From Chitinophaga sp. YR573 (GTDB lineage: Bacteria > Bacteroidota > Bacteroidia > Chitinophagales > Chitinophagaceae), in contig NZ_FOJF01000001.1 of NCBI RefSeq assembly GCF_900110995.1, positions 3,384,803 through 3,448,802 on the forward strand: a stretch of DNA of 64,000 bases, read 5' to 3'. A model generated the notes under the pieces. That model had not been told where the DNA came from. It saw only the letters and a list, made by a program, of their open reading frames with translations, and ran no database searches. Below, piece by piece: positions 8,595-16,521 of this stretch. The stretch's first letter is position 1; every line of letters begins with the position of its first letter. Made by a program: the position numbers and the translations under genes.

Positions 8595-9539
8595 ATGCAA
8601 CCATCAGTAAAAATATTTACAGGAAACAGTAATCCGGAGCTGGCAGAAAAGATTGCCAAAAGATATGGCAATGGTCTGGGTAAGCTTACCATCCAGAAGT
8701 TCAGCGATGGCGAGTTTCAGCCTATCTACATGGAGAGTATCCGTGGAGATTATGTTTTCCTCATTCAGAGTACCAATTCTCCTTCAGAAAATCTGATGGA
8801 ATTATTAATGATGATAGATGCGGCCAAGAGGGCTTCAGCAGGGTATATTACCGCTGTCATCCCATACTTTGGTTTTGCGAGGCAGGACAGAAAAGACAAG
8901 CCAAGGGTAGCTATTGCGTCCAAACTGGTAGCTAATCTGCTTACTTCTGCAGGGGCTAACAGGGTGATAACCATGGATTTGCATGCTCCCCAGATACAGG
9001 GGTTCTTTGATATCCCTGTGGATCACCTGGACAGTTCCGCAATTTTCATCCCATACATAGAGAATTTAAAGCTGGAAAGTCTTACCTTTGCGTCCCCTGA
9101 CGTAGGTAGTACTAACAGGGTAAGGGAAGTTGCGGCCTATTTCAATGCGGAAATGGTGATTTGCGACAAGCACCGTAAACGTGCAAATGAGATCGCTTCC
9201 ATGGTAGTGATAGGAGAGGTGAAAGACAGGGAAGTAGTGTTGATAGATGATATTTGTGATACGGCAGGTACGCTTACCAAAGCAGCTAACTTGTTAATGG
9301 AAAAGGGAGCAAAAAGCGTTCGTGCATTCTGTACCCATCCTGTATTAAGTGGAAAGGCCTTTGAAAATATTGAGAACTCAGTGCTGGAAGAGATGGTGAT
9401 CTGCGATACGATCCCTTTGAGGATAGAGAGCAGTAAGATTAAAGTACTCAGTGTTGCAGACCTTTTTGCAGTAGCTATCAGGAACATGTACGAGAACAAG
9501 TCGATTACCAACTTGTTTGTACACAGTCACCGCCGGTAG
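8595..9539 (+). CDS. prs: Ribose-phosphate pyrophosphokinase (PRPP synthetase)
   Basis: 314 residues, full length. Makes 5-phosphoribosyl diphosphate from ribose 5-phosphate and ATP for nucleotide, histidine and tryptophan synthesis. Visible motifs: KFSDGEFQP near 35, RQDRKDKPR near 96-104, DLHAPQIQGFFDIPVDHL near 128-145 and the PRPP loop VVLIDDICDTAGT near 213-225. It is followed by rplY and pth on the same strand, an order seen in many bacteria. Confidence 0.97.
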   Translation: MQPSVKIFTGNSNPELAEKIAKRYGNGLGKLTIQKFSDGEFQPIYMESIRGDYVFLIQSTNSPSENLMELLMMIDAAKRASAGYITAVIPYFGFARQDRKDKPRVAIASKLVANLLTSAGANRVITMDLHAPQIQGFFDIPVDHLDSSAIFIPYIENLKLESLTFASPDVGSTNRVREVAAYFNAEMVICDKHRKRANEIASMVVIGEVKDREVVLIDDICDTAGTLTKAANLLMEKGAKSVRAFCTHPVLSGKAFENIENSVLEEMVICDTIPLRIESSKIKVLSVADLFAVAIRNMYENKSITNLFVHSHRR

Positions 9540-9581
9540 TATTTAACGTGTTTAATTTTTAACAACATAAATGTTTAATCA

Positions 9582-10166
9582 ATGAAAACGATAACAATCG
9601 AAGGACAACTCAGGAGCGAATACGGCAAAAAAGCCACCCGCCAAATCCGTTCTGAGGGACAAGTGCCTTGTGTTATTTACGGGGGTGCAGAAACCGTAAG
9701 TTTTTCAGCTCCAGCTATCGCATTCAAAAATCTGGTGTACACACCTGATTTCCAGCTGGCCGAAGTTAAGTTAGATGGCAAAGTTTACAGGTGCGTATTG
9801 AAAGATCTGCAGTTTGATGTAGTGACAGACGAACTGGCTCACATCGATTTCCTGGAACTGGTAGAAGGTAAGCATGTATCAGTTACATTGCCTATCAAAA
9901 TCGTTGGTCAGTCTGAAGGTGTTAAGGCCGGTGGTAAACTGGTTGTTAAGATCAAGGCGCTGAAAGTTAAGGCATTGCCTAAAGACCTGCGTGAAAATAT
10001 CGAAGTAAGCATCGACAATCTTGAACTGAACGGTAACGTTCGTGTACAGGACGTAGTTGCTCCAAACATCGAGATTCTGAACTCTCCACGTATTCCTATC
10101 GCTTCTGTAGTAATGACTCGTCAGTTGCGTCAGGAAGAGGCTAGTGCAGATACTAAAAAGAAATAA
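9582..10166 (+). CDS. rplY: 50S ribosomal protein L25 (Ctc-type, two domains)
   Basis: 194 residues. The N-terminal L25 domain binds 5S rRNA and shows GQLRSEYGKKATRQIRSEGQVPCVIYGG. The C-terminal beta domain, VDFLELVEGKHV-like, is present as DFLELVEGKHVSVTLPI, so this is the long Ctc/TL5 form. It sits 42 bases after prs and before a strong terminator. Confidence 0.94.
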   Translation: MKTITIEGQLRSEYGKKATRQIRSEGQVPCVIYGGAETVSFSAPAIAFKNLVYTPDFQLAEVKLDGKVYRCVLKDLQFDVVTDELAHIDFLELVEGKHVSVTLPIKIVGQSEGVKAGGKLVVKIKALKVKALPKDLRENIEVSIDNLELNGNVRVQDVVAPNIEILNSPRIPIASVVMTRQLRQEEASADTKKK

Positions 10167-10188
10167 GCTTCTTTTCAGATATTTTTGT

Positions 10189-10226
10189 AAAAAGTCCCGT
10201 CTCGGTTCAACCAAGACGGGACTTTT
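10189..10226 (+). terminator. Intrinsic terminator after rplY
   Basis: Long stem AAAAAGTCCCGTCT / AGACGGGACTTTTT with extra GGTT/AACC pairing, ending in a T-run. Confidence 0.9.
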
Positions 10227-10259
10227 TCTATTTTTGCCGGAGACATTAAAATATAATAG

Positions 10260-10817
10260 ATGAAATACCTGATAGTAGGATTAGGTAATATTGGTGCTGA
10301 ATATGAGAATACCCGTCATAATATAGGCTTCGACGTTGTGGACACTTTTGTGAAAAAGCATGGTGGTACTTTTAAAAGTGAAAGGCTGGCAGACGTGGCT
10401 GAGTGCAAATGGAAAGGGCGCGTATTTGTGGTCATCAAACCTACCACCTATATGAATCTCAGCGGTAAAGCCGTGAAGTACTGGATGGACAAGGAAAAAA
10501 TCCCCCTGGAGAATATATTCGTAATATTAGATGATCTGGCCCTTCCTGTGGAAAAGGTGCGTATTCGCCCTGGTGGAAGTGATGCCGGTCATAATGGGCT
10601 AACCAGTATCCAGGAATTGCTGGGTACAAATCAGTATCCCCGCCTGCGTTTTGGTGTAGGGAATAATTTCCCTAAAGGGAAACAGGTAGAATTTGTGCTG
10701 GGTAAATGGTCGGGAGAGGAATGGCCTGTCGTACTTGAAAAGATCAATAAATCTGTGGAGATCATTGAGAGTTTCGGATCCATTGGAATCGAGCGTACAA
10801 TGAATAAATACAACTAA
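10260..10817 (+). CDS. pth: Peptidyl-tRNA hydrolase
   Basis: 185 residues, full length. Releases tRNA from stalled peptidyl-tRNA. LIVGLGNIGAEYENTRHNIGF at the N-terminus contains the catalytic His near residue 20, followed by KPTTYMNLSGKAV and the LDDLALPVEKVRIRPGGSDAGHNG segment with the Asp that activates it. Only one base separates its stop from the next start, so the two genes are likely co-translated. Confidence 0.96.
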   Translation: MKYLIVGLGNIGAEYENTRHNIGFDVVDTFVKKHGGTFKSERLADVAECKWKGRVFVVIKPTTYMNLSGKAVKYWMDKEKIPLENIFVILDDLALPVEKVRIRPGGSDAGHNGLTSIQELLGTNQYPRLRFGVGNNFPKGKQVEFVLGKWSGEEWPVVLEKINKSVEIIESFGSIGIERTMNKYN

Positions 10818-10818
10818 T

Positions 10819-11430
10819 ATGAAAATTATTTGCGTTGGTAGAAATTATGCTGATCATGCAAAGGAACTGAAAAATGAGGTGCCTACGGAACCGGTGATTT
10901 TTATGAAGCCGAAGAATGCATTGTTACAGAATAACCACCCTTTCTATTACCCTGAGTTTACTGATAACCTGCACTACGAGTGTGAACTGGTGCTTCGTAT
11001 CTGTAAGAATGGCAAGCATATACAGGAGAAATTTGCTGATAAATATTATGATCAGTTAGGTGTTGGGATTGATTTTACCGCCCGTGATCTGCAGGATAAA
11101 CAAAAGCAGAAAGGTTTGCCCTGGGAGATAGCCAAGGCGTTTGATAACTCTGCTGTAGTGGGTCAGTTTATTCCTATTACACCAGAGCTTGATAAGAAAG
11201 ACATTAACTTCTGCCTGTATAAGAACAAGCAGATAGCGCAACAGGGGAATACGAAAGACCTGCTGTTTTCTTTCGATTTCCTGATTGCTTATATCTCCAA
11301 ATACTTTACGCTGAATATTGGGGATCTTGTGTTTACGGGTACTCCTGCTGGAGTAGGACCTGTAGAAATTGGGGATAAGCTGGAGGCGTTCATTGAGAAT
11401 GACAGCCTGCTTGAATTCGACATCAAATAA
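10819..11430 (+). CDS. Fumarylacetoacetate hydrolase (FAH) family protein
   Basis: 203 residues, a single FAH domain starting directly with KIICVGRNYADHAKEL. Metal-site region EPVIFMKPKNALLQ and HYECELVLRI, then GVGIDFTARDLQ and DLVFTGTPAGVGPV. Family members are acylpyruvate hydrolases, oxaloacetate decarboxylases or related C-C hydrolases; the short single-domain form resembles acylpyruvase/FAHD1. The substrate is not defined by sequence. Tightly linked to pth. Confidence 0.88.
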   Translation: MKIICVGRNYADHAKELKNEVPTEPVIFMKPKNALLQNNHPFYYPEFTDNLHYECELVLRICKNGKHIQEKFADKYYDQLGVGIDFTARDLQDKQKQKGLPWEIAKAFDNSAVVGQFIPITPELDKKDINFCLYKNKQIAQQGNTKDLLFSFDFLIAYISKYFTLNIGDLVFTGTPAGVGPVEIGDKLEAFIENDSLLEFDIK

Positions 11431-11437
11431 GATCCGG

Positions 11438-11467
11438 GGCTGACCAGGGATACTTTCCTGGTCGGCC
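11438..11467. terminator. Convergent hairpin between the FAH-family gene and marR
   Basis: An 11-bp stem GGCTGACCAGG / CCTGGTCGGCC with one wobble pair and an 8-base loop. The T-run is poor on both strands, so termination may be partial. Confidence 0.55.
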
Positions 11468-11901
11468 TACGGTACGTTATTATAAATCACATCCAGGATT
11501 CTTGTTAACTCCTGATAATCACCTTCATTCAGGCCCACCCAGCCTGTTTTACGCATTTCCAGCACTAAGGGTCTCACATCTTTATATTTTTCAGATCCTT
11601 TAGGGGTCAGTTGTAAATATACTTTCCGTCTGTCCAGAGGGGAGCCTTCACGCACCACTAACTCTTTCTTTACCAGCAGTTCTATGATACGGGATACCGT
11701 TGTAATATCCTTGGAAGTGAGCTTTGCCAGCTCATTATGGGTGATTTTATTATGCTTGTAAAGGTTCTCTATCAGTAACCACTGATCCACTGTAATGTCT
11801 TTCTTGTTTGCATCGAAGGTTTTTTGCCAATAGTTACGGATTCTCTTCAGGGTTGCATCCAACTTATAAAATGTTGGATTATTTACAAAAGTATCAGGCA
11901 T
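11467..11901 (-). CDS. MarR family transcriptional regulator
   Basis: 144 residues with a winged helix-turn-helix. HNELAKLTSKDITTVSRIIELLVKKELVVREGSPLDRRKVYLQLTPKG covers the recognition helix and the DxR wing motif. Likely a dimeric repressor responding to a small acid or phenolic compound. It is divergent from the 2-oxoacid dehydrogenase E1 gene, and the intergenic region holds an inverted repeat, so E1 is its likely target together with itself. Confidence 0.9.
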   Translation of the reverse strand: MPDTFVNNPTFYKLDATLKRIRNYWQKTFDANKKDITVDQWLLIENLYKHNKITHNELAKLTSKDITTVSRIIELLVKKELVVREGSPLDRRKVYLQLTPKGSEKYKDVRPLVLEMRKTGWVGLNEGDYQELTRILDVIYNNVP

Positions 11902-11922
11902 AATAGTTAATTTGCGGTAGCA

Positions 11923-11949
11923 ATAGTTGTTGTAGCAACTATATATTTG
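11923..11949 (+). promoter_or_regulatory. Inverted-repeat operator and -7 element before the E1 gene
   Basis: Arms ATAGTTG (11923-11929) and CAACTAT (11936-11942) with a 6-base spacer, immediately followed by TATATTTG at 11942-11949, a match to the TAnnTTTG -7 element. A MarR dimer bound here would block the promoter. Confidence 0.55.
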
Positions 11950-11977
11950 TTTTTAAGAATCACCAAAACAATCTTAC

Positions 11978-14092
11978 GTGTTTAAAGATAGTATAAGCGC
12001 TCCAACTTTAAAAGCCACTATTACCACGGAGGAGCGATCAGTAAGCAAACAGGCCATATTATTAAAGGCTTACCGGCTGATGTGTCAGGCCAGGGACATG
12101 GCTGCCATCTATGAGGCGAACCGCCAGATATGCAAGTATGTACACTCCACTTCCCGTGGTCATGAAGCGATACAGATCGCGACAGGGCTTCAGTTACACC
12201 CCTGGGATTATGCCAGTCCTTATTACCGTGATGACAGCATGTTATTAGCGATGGGCTTTTCGCCTTATGAGCTGATGCTGCAGTTACTGGCAAAGGGAGA
12301 TGATCCTTTTTCCGGCGGGCGGTCTTATTATTGTCATCCGAATAGCATATCAGATAATCGTCCGCGTATTCCTCACCAGAGCAGCGCTACGGGGATGCAG
12401 GTGATTCCCGCTACCGGTATGGGGCAGGGTATCAGCTACCTGGAACGTATTGGATTAGCTGCTGAAGAACAGGCGCCGGTGGTGTTATGTTCCCTGGGAG
12501 ATGGCAGTGTGACGGAAGGGGAGGTGAGTGAGGCGCTGCAGAGTGCTGTTCTATGGCAATTGCCGGTCATCTACCTTATCCAGGACAATGAATGGGGTAT
12601 TTCGGCCAGTGCTGCCGAAACCCGGGTAATGGATGCTTATGAGTATGCTGCCGGGTTTAAGGGACTGGAACGCATGCGGGTGGATGGGAGCGACTTTGAG
12701 GAATGTTACCACGCCATGGGAGCTGCTATCAGTTATGTTCGCCAGGAAAGGAAGCCTATTTTGGTGCATGCCTGTGTTCCTTTGCTGGGGCACCATACTT
12801 CTGGTGTTCGCAAAGAGTGGTACCGCACGGCGGAAGACCTCTCCTTACATGAAGAAAAAGATCCTATTCCGCGGTTACGAAATATTTTATTAGCATCCGG
12901 ATTTCCGGAGGATGATCTCCTGACCATTGAGGAAGACATCCAGGAATATATCAGCATCGAGTTTGCCCGTGCTAAAGGCGCTGACGATCCTGATCCTTCC
13001 ACTGTGCAGGACCATATATTTGCGCCTGCTGCTGTGGCCGAAGAACGTGGTGTACGTTCACCTGTTAATGGCAGTAAAGTGGTAATGGTGGATGCGGCAT
13101 TGCATGCGGTGGAAGAGATCCTGCAAGAGTTCCCTGAAGCGATTTTCTTTGGCCAGGATGTTGGGCGTCGTCTGGGCGGTGTATTCCGAGAGGCGGCTAC
13201 ACTGGCTGAGAAGTTCGGTGATCATCGTGTATATAATACTGCCATTCAGGAGGCTTATATTGTAGGTGCTACCGCTGGGTTGGCGGCTGTTGGTGTCAAA
13301 CCTATTGTAGAAATCCAGTTTGCCGATTACATCTATCCAGCCTTTAATCAGCTTGTAACAGAGATTTCTAAGTCCTGCTATTTGAGCAATGGCAAATACC
13401 CTGTGCAGACGCTTATCCGCGTCCCCATAGGAGCATACGGTGGCGGCGGCCCTTATCATTCCGGCAGCATAGAATCTACCTTGCTGACTATCAAGGGGAT
13501 CAAAGTCGTCTATCCTTCCAATGCAGCAGACATGAAAGGGCTGATGAAAGCAGCCTTCTTAGATCCTAACCCGGTAGTCATGCTGGAACACAAAGGTTTA
13601 TACTGGAGTAAGGTTCCTGGTACGCAGGCGGCTATTATGGTAGAACCTGACAAAGACTATGTTCTGCCATTAGGAAAGGGGCGTGTTGTATTACAGTCAC
13701 ATCCCCGTGATACCAAACGCGGTGAAACCCTTTGTATCATCACATATGGCATGGGGGTATATTGGGCTATGACGGCCGCGACATCTTTCCCTGGTCTGGT
13801 AGAGATTATAGATCTCCGTACGCTTTTCCCTCTGGACGAAGAACTTATCTTCAATACAGTTAATAAACATGGCAAGTGCCTTGTCCTTACAGAAGAACAG
13901 CTAAACAATTCTTTTGCGCAGGCATTGGCAGGGCGTATACAAAAGGCTTGTTTCAAATCTCTTGATGCGCCTGTTTTCACTCTCGGAACGATGGATTTAC
14001 CAGCTGTTCCAATGAATATGTTACTAGAAAATGTTGCGTTGCCAAATCCTGAAAAAGTAGCTTCAGCAATAGAAGAGCTATTATCTTATTAA
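11978..14092 (+). CDS. Fused alpha/beta E1 subunit of a branched-chain-type 2-oxoacid dehydrogenase
   Basis: 704 residues starting at GTG (MFKDSISAPT); no in-frame ATG precedes the conserved region. The N-terminal half is the E1-alpha fold with the thiamine diphosphate motif GDGS at 174-177 and Asn 204. The C-terminal half, from about residue 365, is the E1-beta transketolase-like domain with FFGQDVGRRLGGVF and VEIQFADYIYPAFNQL. Such fusions are usual in Bacteroidota and decarboxylate branched-chain 2-oxoacids or pyruvate as part of an E1-E2-E3 complex. E2 and E3 are not nearby. Branched-chain specificity is inferred from overall similarity. Confidence 0.9.
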   Translation: MFKDSISAPTLKATITTEERSVSKQAILLKAYRLMCQARDMAAIYEANRQICKYVHSTSRGHEAIQIATGLQLHPWDYASPYYRDDSMLLAMGFSPYELMLQLLAKGDDPFSGGRSYYCHPNSISDNRPRIPHQSSATGMQVIPATGMGQGISYLERIGLAAEEQAPVVLCSLGDGSVTEGEVSEALQSAVLWQLPVIYLIQDNEWGISASAAETRVMDAYEYAAGFKGLERMRVDGSDFEECYHAMGAAISYVRQERKPILVHACVPLLGHHTSGVRKEWYRTAEDLSLHEEKDPIPRLRNILLASGFPEDDLLTIEEDIQEYISIEFARAKGADDPDPSTVQDHIFAPAAVAEERGVRSPVNGSKVVMVDAALHAVEEILQEFPEAIFFGQDVGRRLGGVFREAATLAEKFGDHRVYNTAIQEAYIVGATAGLAAVGVKPIVEIQFADYIYPAFNQLVTEISKSCYLSNGKYPVQTLIRVPIGAYGGGGPYHSGSIESTLLTIKGIKVVYPSNAADMKGLMKAAFLDPNPVVMLEHKGLYWSKVPGTQAAIMVEPDKDYVLPLGKGRVVLQSHPRDTKRGETLCIITYGMGVYWAMTAATSFPGLVEIIDLRTLFPLDEELIFNTVNKHGKCLVLTEEQLNNSFAQALAGRIQKACFKSLDAPVFTLGTMDLPAVPMNMLLENVALPNPEKVASAIEELLSY

Positions 14093-14118
14093 ATAATAAT
14101 AACTTTTTGCATTTAACG

Positions 14119-14150
14119 TTTGGCTTTTATCATTTTCCCCGTTATCTTTG
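14119..14150 (+). promoter_or_regulatory. Promoter of the tRNA-Met gene
   Basis: TTTG at 14119-14122, 20-base spacer, TATCTTTG at 14143-14150. It fits the Bacteroidota consensus and lies about 30 bases before the tRNA. Confidence 0.6.
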
Positions 14151-14181
14151 CACTCCGTTTTGAAATACAGAGCGGGGAAAT

Positions 14182-14255
14182 GGCGAGGTAGCTCAGGTGG
14201 TTAGAGCGCAGGATTCATAACCCTGAGGTCGAGGGTTCAACTCCCTCTTTCGCTA
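14182..14255 (+). tRNA. tRNA-Met (CAT anticodon)
   Basis: 74-base cloverleaf without encoded CCA: acceptor GGCGAGG / TTTCGCT, D-arm beginning TAGCTCAG, anticodon loop TTCATAA with CAT at 14216-14218, T-arm GAGGG-TTCAACT-CCCTC. The acceptor stem has several G-U pairs. CAT could be elongator Met, initiator Met or tRNA-Ile2. The first pair here is G-U, whereas initiator tRNAs usually have a mismatch, so elongator is favoured, but Ile2 is not excluded. Confidence 0.92.
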
Positions 14256-14262
14256 CACGGTT

Positions 14263-14300
14263 AAAAGGCTTTTGGAGGTTTGCTCTAAAAGCCTTTTTGT
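14263..14300 (+). terminator. Terminator after tRNA-Met
   Basis: AAAAGGCTTTT pairs with AAAAGCCTTTT across a 14-base loop and is followed by more T residues. Confidence 0.8.
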
Positions 14301-14425
14301 TTTGGGCACATATAGTTTACGTTTTGTCTCCGATTGTCAGATCAAAGCAATTACCACAGATATATTCAACTTGATCTTTATTACAGATCTTTTTTTATAT
14401 TATTGTACTCTCAATATGCTTATTT

Positions 14426-15142
14426 ATGATTAATAAATTTAAGAAAATCCTGTATGCATTCAGGGCAGTCAATGAAAGTGTTTTACTGAATAGAGAAATA
14501 TTGAAAGCTCAGGTATTTACTAGCACTATTGAGAATAGCAGGTGGCTTAAAAATAAAAGTTTTTCACCAGGAGGGTGGGCTGTGGACTATGGAGTGCTTT
14601 ATACATTATACCGGATATTGAATGATGTTAAACCCAAAAATGTACTTGAATTTGGATTAGGGCAGTCTTCAAAAATGATCCATCAGTATAGTAGTTATTT
14701 CACTGATTCCACTGCAGAGACTTTTGAGCATGATGAAGAATGGATTCAGTTTTTTAAAGATGGACTGGCAGGTGATTACACCACAAATGTTAGTGTATGT
14801 GAATTGGAAAAGAAAGAGCTGAATGGTTTTGAAACGCTGATATATAAAAATATTACCAGTCACGTTGGAAATAAGAAATATAATCTGATACTTGTAGACG
14901 GGCCTTATGGGTCTCCCCGTTATTCCAGGCATCAAATTGTAGATCTGGTACCTCAAAACCTTGATACTTCATTTTGTATATTACTCGATGATTATAATCG
15001 TATAGGGGAACAGGATACTTTTAATGATATCTGTGCGGTGCTTACAGCTAATAAGATAGAATACGTTACTGGTAACTATTTAACAATGAAGGGGCATGCC
15101 GTAATTTGTTCAAAGGATCTTAAATTCATTACCACTTTATAA
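14426..15142 (+). CDS. Class I SAM-dependent methyltransferase-like protein
   Basis: 238 residues. The segment NVLEFGLGQSSKMIHQY looks like motif I of a Rossmann-fold methyltransferase, with FEHDEEW as the acidic motif II and NLILVDGPYG as motif IV. The rest is not recognised and the acceptor is unknown. The gene is noticeably AT-rich compared with its neighbours and lies just after a tRNA gene, a position often used by acquired DNA, although no duplicated tRNA end was seen. It has no obvious operon partner. Confidence 0.7.
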   Translation: MINKFKKILYAFRAVNESVLLNREILKAQVFTSTIENSRWLKNKSFSPGGWAVDYGVLYTLYRILNDVKPKNVLEFGLGQSSKMIHQYSSYFTDSTAETFEHDEEWIQFFKDGLAGDYTTNVSVCELEKKELNGFETLIYKNITSHVGNKKYNLILVDGPYGSPRYSRHQIVDLVPQNLDTSFCILLDDYNRIGEQDTFNDICAVLTANKIEYVTGNYLTMKGHAVICSKDLKFITTL

Positions 15143-15171
15143 TTTCTCCGTTCTGGCTGCGCTAGAATAAA

Positions 15172-15211
15172 CGCTGAAAAAATTAAAGGCATTGATGCAA
15201 ATTGATGCCTT
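15172..15211 (-). terminator. Terminator of yqgE on the minus strand
   Basis: On the minus strand AAGGCAT pairs with ATGCCTT and is followed by a T-rich tract, seen as A residues at about 15176-15187 on the plus strand. Confidence 0.55.
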
Positions 15212-15224
15212 CTTTAGTACATAT

Positions 15225-15674
15225 TTAAAACAAAGTTCTGGCATCCAAAATCATCCAGCTGCCTTCTGTTATTTCTTCATCCAGTTCAAGGTAATCCCAA
15301 CCACAATAGCCAATAAATATCTTTATATCTTTTTCACTGAGAATATTATTGTCAATATTTTTCACAGCTGATTTAAAGTCTCCTCCCAGGAAAATATTAT
15401 CAGTAACTGGTATACCTCCTTCTATTAAATCAGGCCGTTGATGTACAAAGTAGAGATGCTCCTGATCTACAGGTCCTCCGAGATGTATAGGGAAGGAGAT
15501 TATATTCTTAAATTCTTCCAGTTCATTTAATTTTCGGGGGAACTCTTTATTTATGATAAAACCCATTGCACCTTTTTCGTTATACTCGGCGACGAATATT
15601 ACTGATTTTTCAAAGATGGTATCATCCAGAGGTGAAGTGCTTTTTAAAAAGATGCCTGGTTTCATATGATGCAA
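15225..15674 (-). CDS. YqgE/AlgH family protein, C-terminally short
   Basis: 149 residues against about 185 in the family. The N-terminal core is well kept: PGIFLKSTSPLDDTIFEKSVIFV, GAMGFIINK, LGGPVDQEHLYFVH, FLGGDFKSAV and GYCGWDYLELDEEITEGSWMI. The family's C-terminal segment of about 35 residues is missing, and no continuation is visible in frame after the stop. The function of YqgE is uncertain. Possibly a truncated paralogue of a full-length copy elsewhere. The Met at the fourth codon (MKPG) is an alternative start. Confidence 0.8.
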   Translation of the reverse strand: MHHMKPGIFLKSTSPLDDTIFEKSVIFVAEYNEKGAMGFIINKEFPRKLNELEEFKNIISFPIHLGGPVDQEHLYFVHQRPDLIEGGIPVTDNIFLGGDFKSAVKNIDNNILSEKDIKIFIGYCGWDYLELDEEITEGSWMILDARTLF

Positions 15675-15760
15675 AGATAATTGTTAACCGATATCCAACC
15701 GATATAATCATATCCAGATTATATCTGGTATTTAACCGTTCTATTTCCTTCATCTTGAAT

Positions 15761-15779
15761 TTGTGCAATTTTTGCACAA
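15761..15779. repeat. Inverted repeat with TTGTGCAA arms
   Basis: Perfect 8-bp arms TTGTGCAA (15761-15768) and TTGCACAA (15772-15779) around three T residues. A second, shorter repeat CCAGAT-TAT-ATCTGG lies at 15714-15728. Both are in the 371-base space between yqgE and the thioesterase gene; they may be operators for either, or remnants. Confidence 0.45.
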
Positions 15780-15845
15780 GTTGCCTTTTCGTCTGGAAAT
15801 ATATCCTACTGATAGAATAACGTCGAGATTATAATGGGTTATATT

Positions 15846-15995
15846 CTATTTAACCTTTCGTTTGCCTTCTTGTTGAACTCCCGAGTATTCCTCGGTAGTT
15901 GAGTTTTCATCTAATTCGCCTTCAGCATAAATATTTTTAATGTGAAGGGCAATATTGAAGATGCCTTTTTTATTGCTCCCTATATGAGGACTCTC
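15846..15995 (-). pseudogene. Remnant of a RhuM-family (virulence RhuM) gene
   Basis: Read on the minus strand, an open stretch of about 50 codons between two stops has no usable start. It contains NIALHIKNIYAEGELDENST followed by TEEYSGVQQEGKRKVK and a stop. This matches the helix-turn-helix region of RhuM-type proteins, normally followed by a conserved FYNLDMIISVGYR segment, which is absent. The upstream part of the family's N-terminus is missing as well. It is therefore a decayed fragment, probably of an accessory or mobile-island gene. Confidence 0.7.
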
Positions 15996-16045
15996 TGGAA
16001 TGGATTAACTACTAAATAATTATATTAGCAGATAAAAAATAGATT

Positions 16046-16462
16046 ATGGAATATGTAAAAGAATATACCGTTAAGCCAGAGCATATAGACGTTCAGGGGA
16101 TAATGGATGGTTTGTATTACCCTTTTTACATGGAATATTGCAGACATGAATTTATAAAAGATGTACTTGGATTCAGTCTTGAAGAAGAAGCGGAAAAAGG
16201 AATAAATATGGTGTTATCTCAGTACACTATTAATTTCCTTCGTTCCTTAAAGAAGGATGATACATTCACAGTAACATGTGAATTGTTTGCTGAAAAAAGT
16301 GATAAACCTCAGATACACTTCGAACAAAAAATAATTCTAAACGGTAAGATCGTTACCAAAGCAGTTTTCACAGGAACATGTGTACCTGCTACCGGTGGGC
16401 GCCCATATCTTCCGGATTCAATTAAAGAAAAGTTAAAAGGTGCGCCTGTGCTGGATAAATAA
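16046..16462 (+). CDS. Acyl-CoA thioesterase, hotdog fold (4HBT/YbgC-like)
   Basis: 138 residues. HIDVQGIMDGLYYPFYMEYCRHEFI fits the catalytic-helix region of 4-hydroxybenzoyl-CoA thioesterase-like proteins, where an Asp and a Tyr/His define the active site. The beta-sheet half includes VLSQYTINFLRSLKKDDTFTV and FEQKIILNGKIV. Predicted to hydrolyse a fatty or aromatic acyl-CoA; the substrate is unknown. Single gene with its own terminator. Confidence 0.82.
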   Translation: MEYVKEYTVKPEHIDVQGIMDGLYYPFYMEYCRHEFIKDVLGFSLEEEAEKGINMVLSQYTINFLRSLKKDDTFTVTCELFAEKSDKPQIHFEQKIILNGKIVTKAVFTGTCVPATGGRPYLPDSIKEKLKGAPVLDK

Positions 16463-16464
16463 TA

Positions 16465-16500
16465 AAAAATGCCCATAGTGTTTTACTATGGGCATTTTTA
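16465..16500. terminator. Bidirectional terminator
   Basis: AAAAATGCCCATAGT pairs perfectly with ACTATGGGCATTTTT around a 5-base loop. It serves the thioesterase gene and, on the other strand, the PepSY-like gene. Confidence 0.88.
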
Positions 16501-16521
16501 ACTGTGAAGCAGAAAGAACTG

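Noticed and set aside
14182..14255. tRNA-Met as an integration site for a mobile island
   Set aside because: The downstream region is AT-rich and has a pseudogene, but no copy of the tRNA 3' end and no integrase gene were found nearby.
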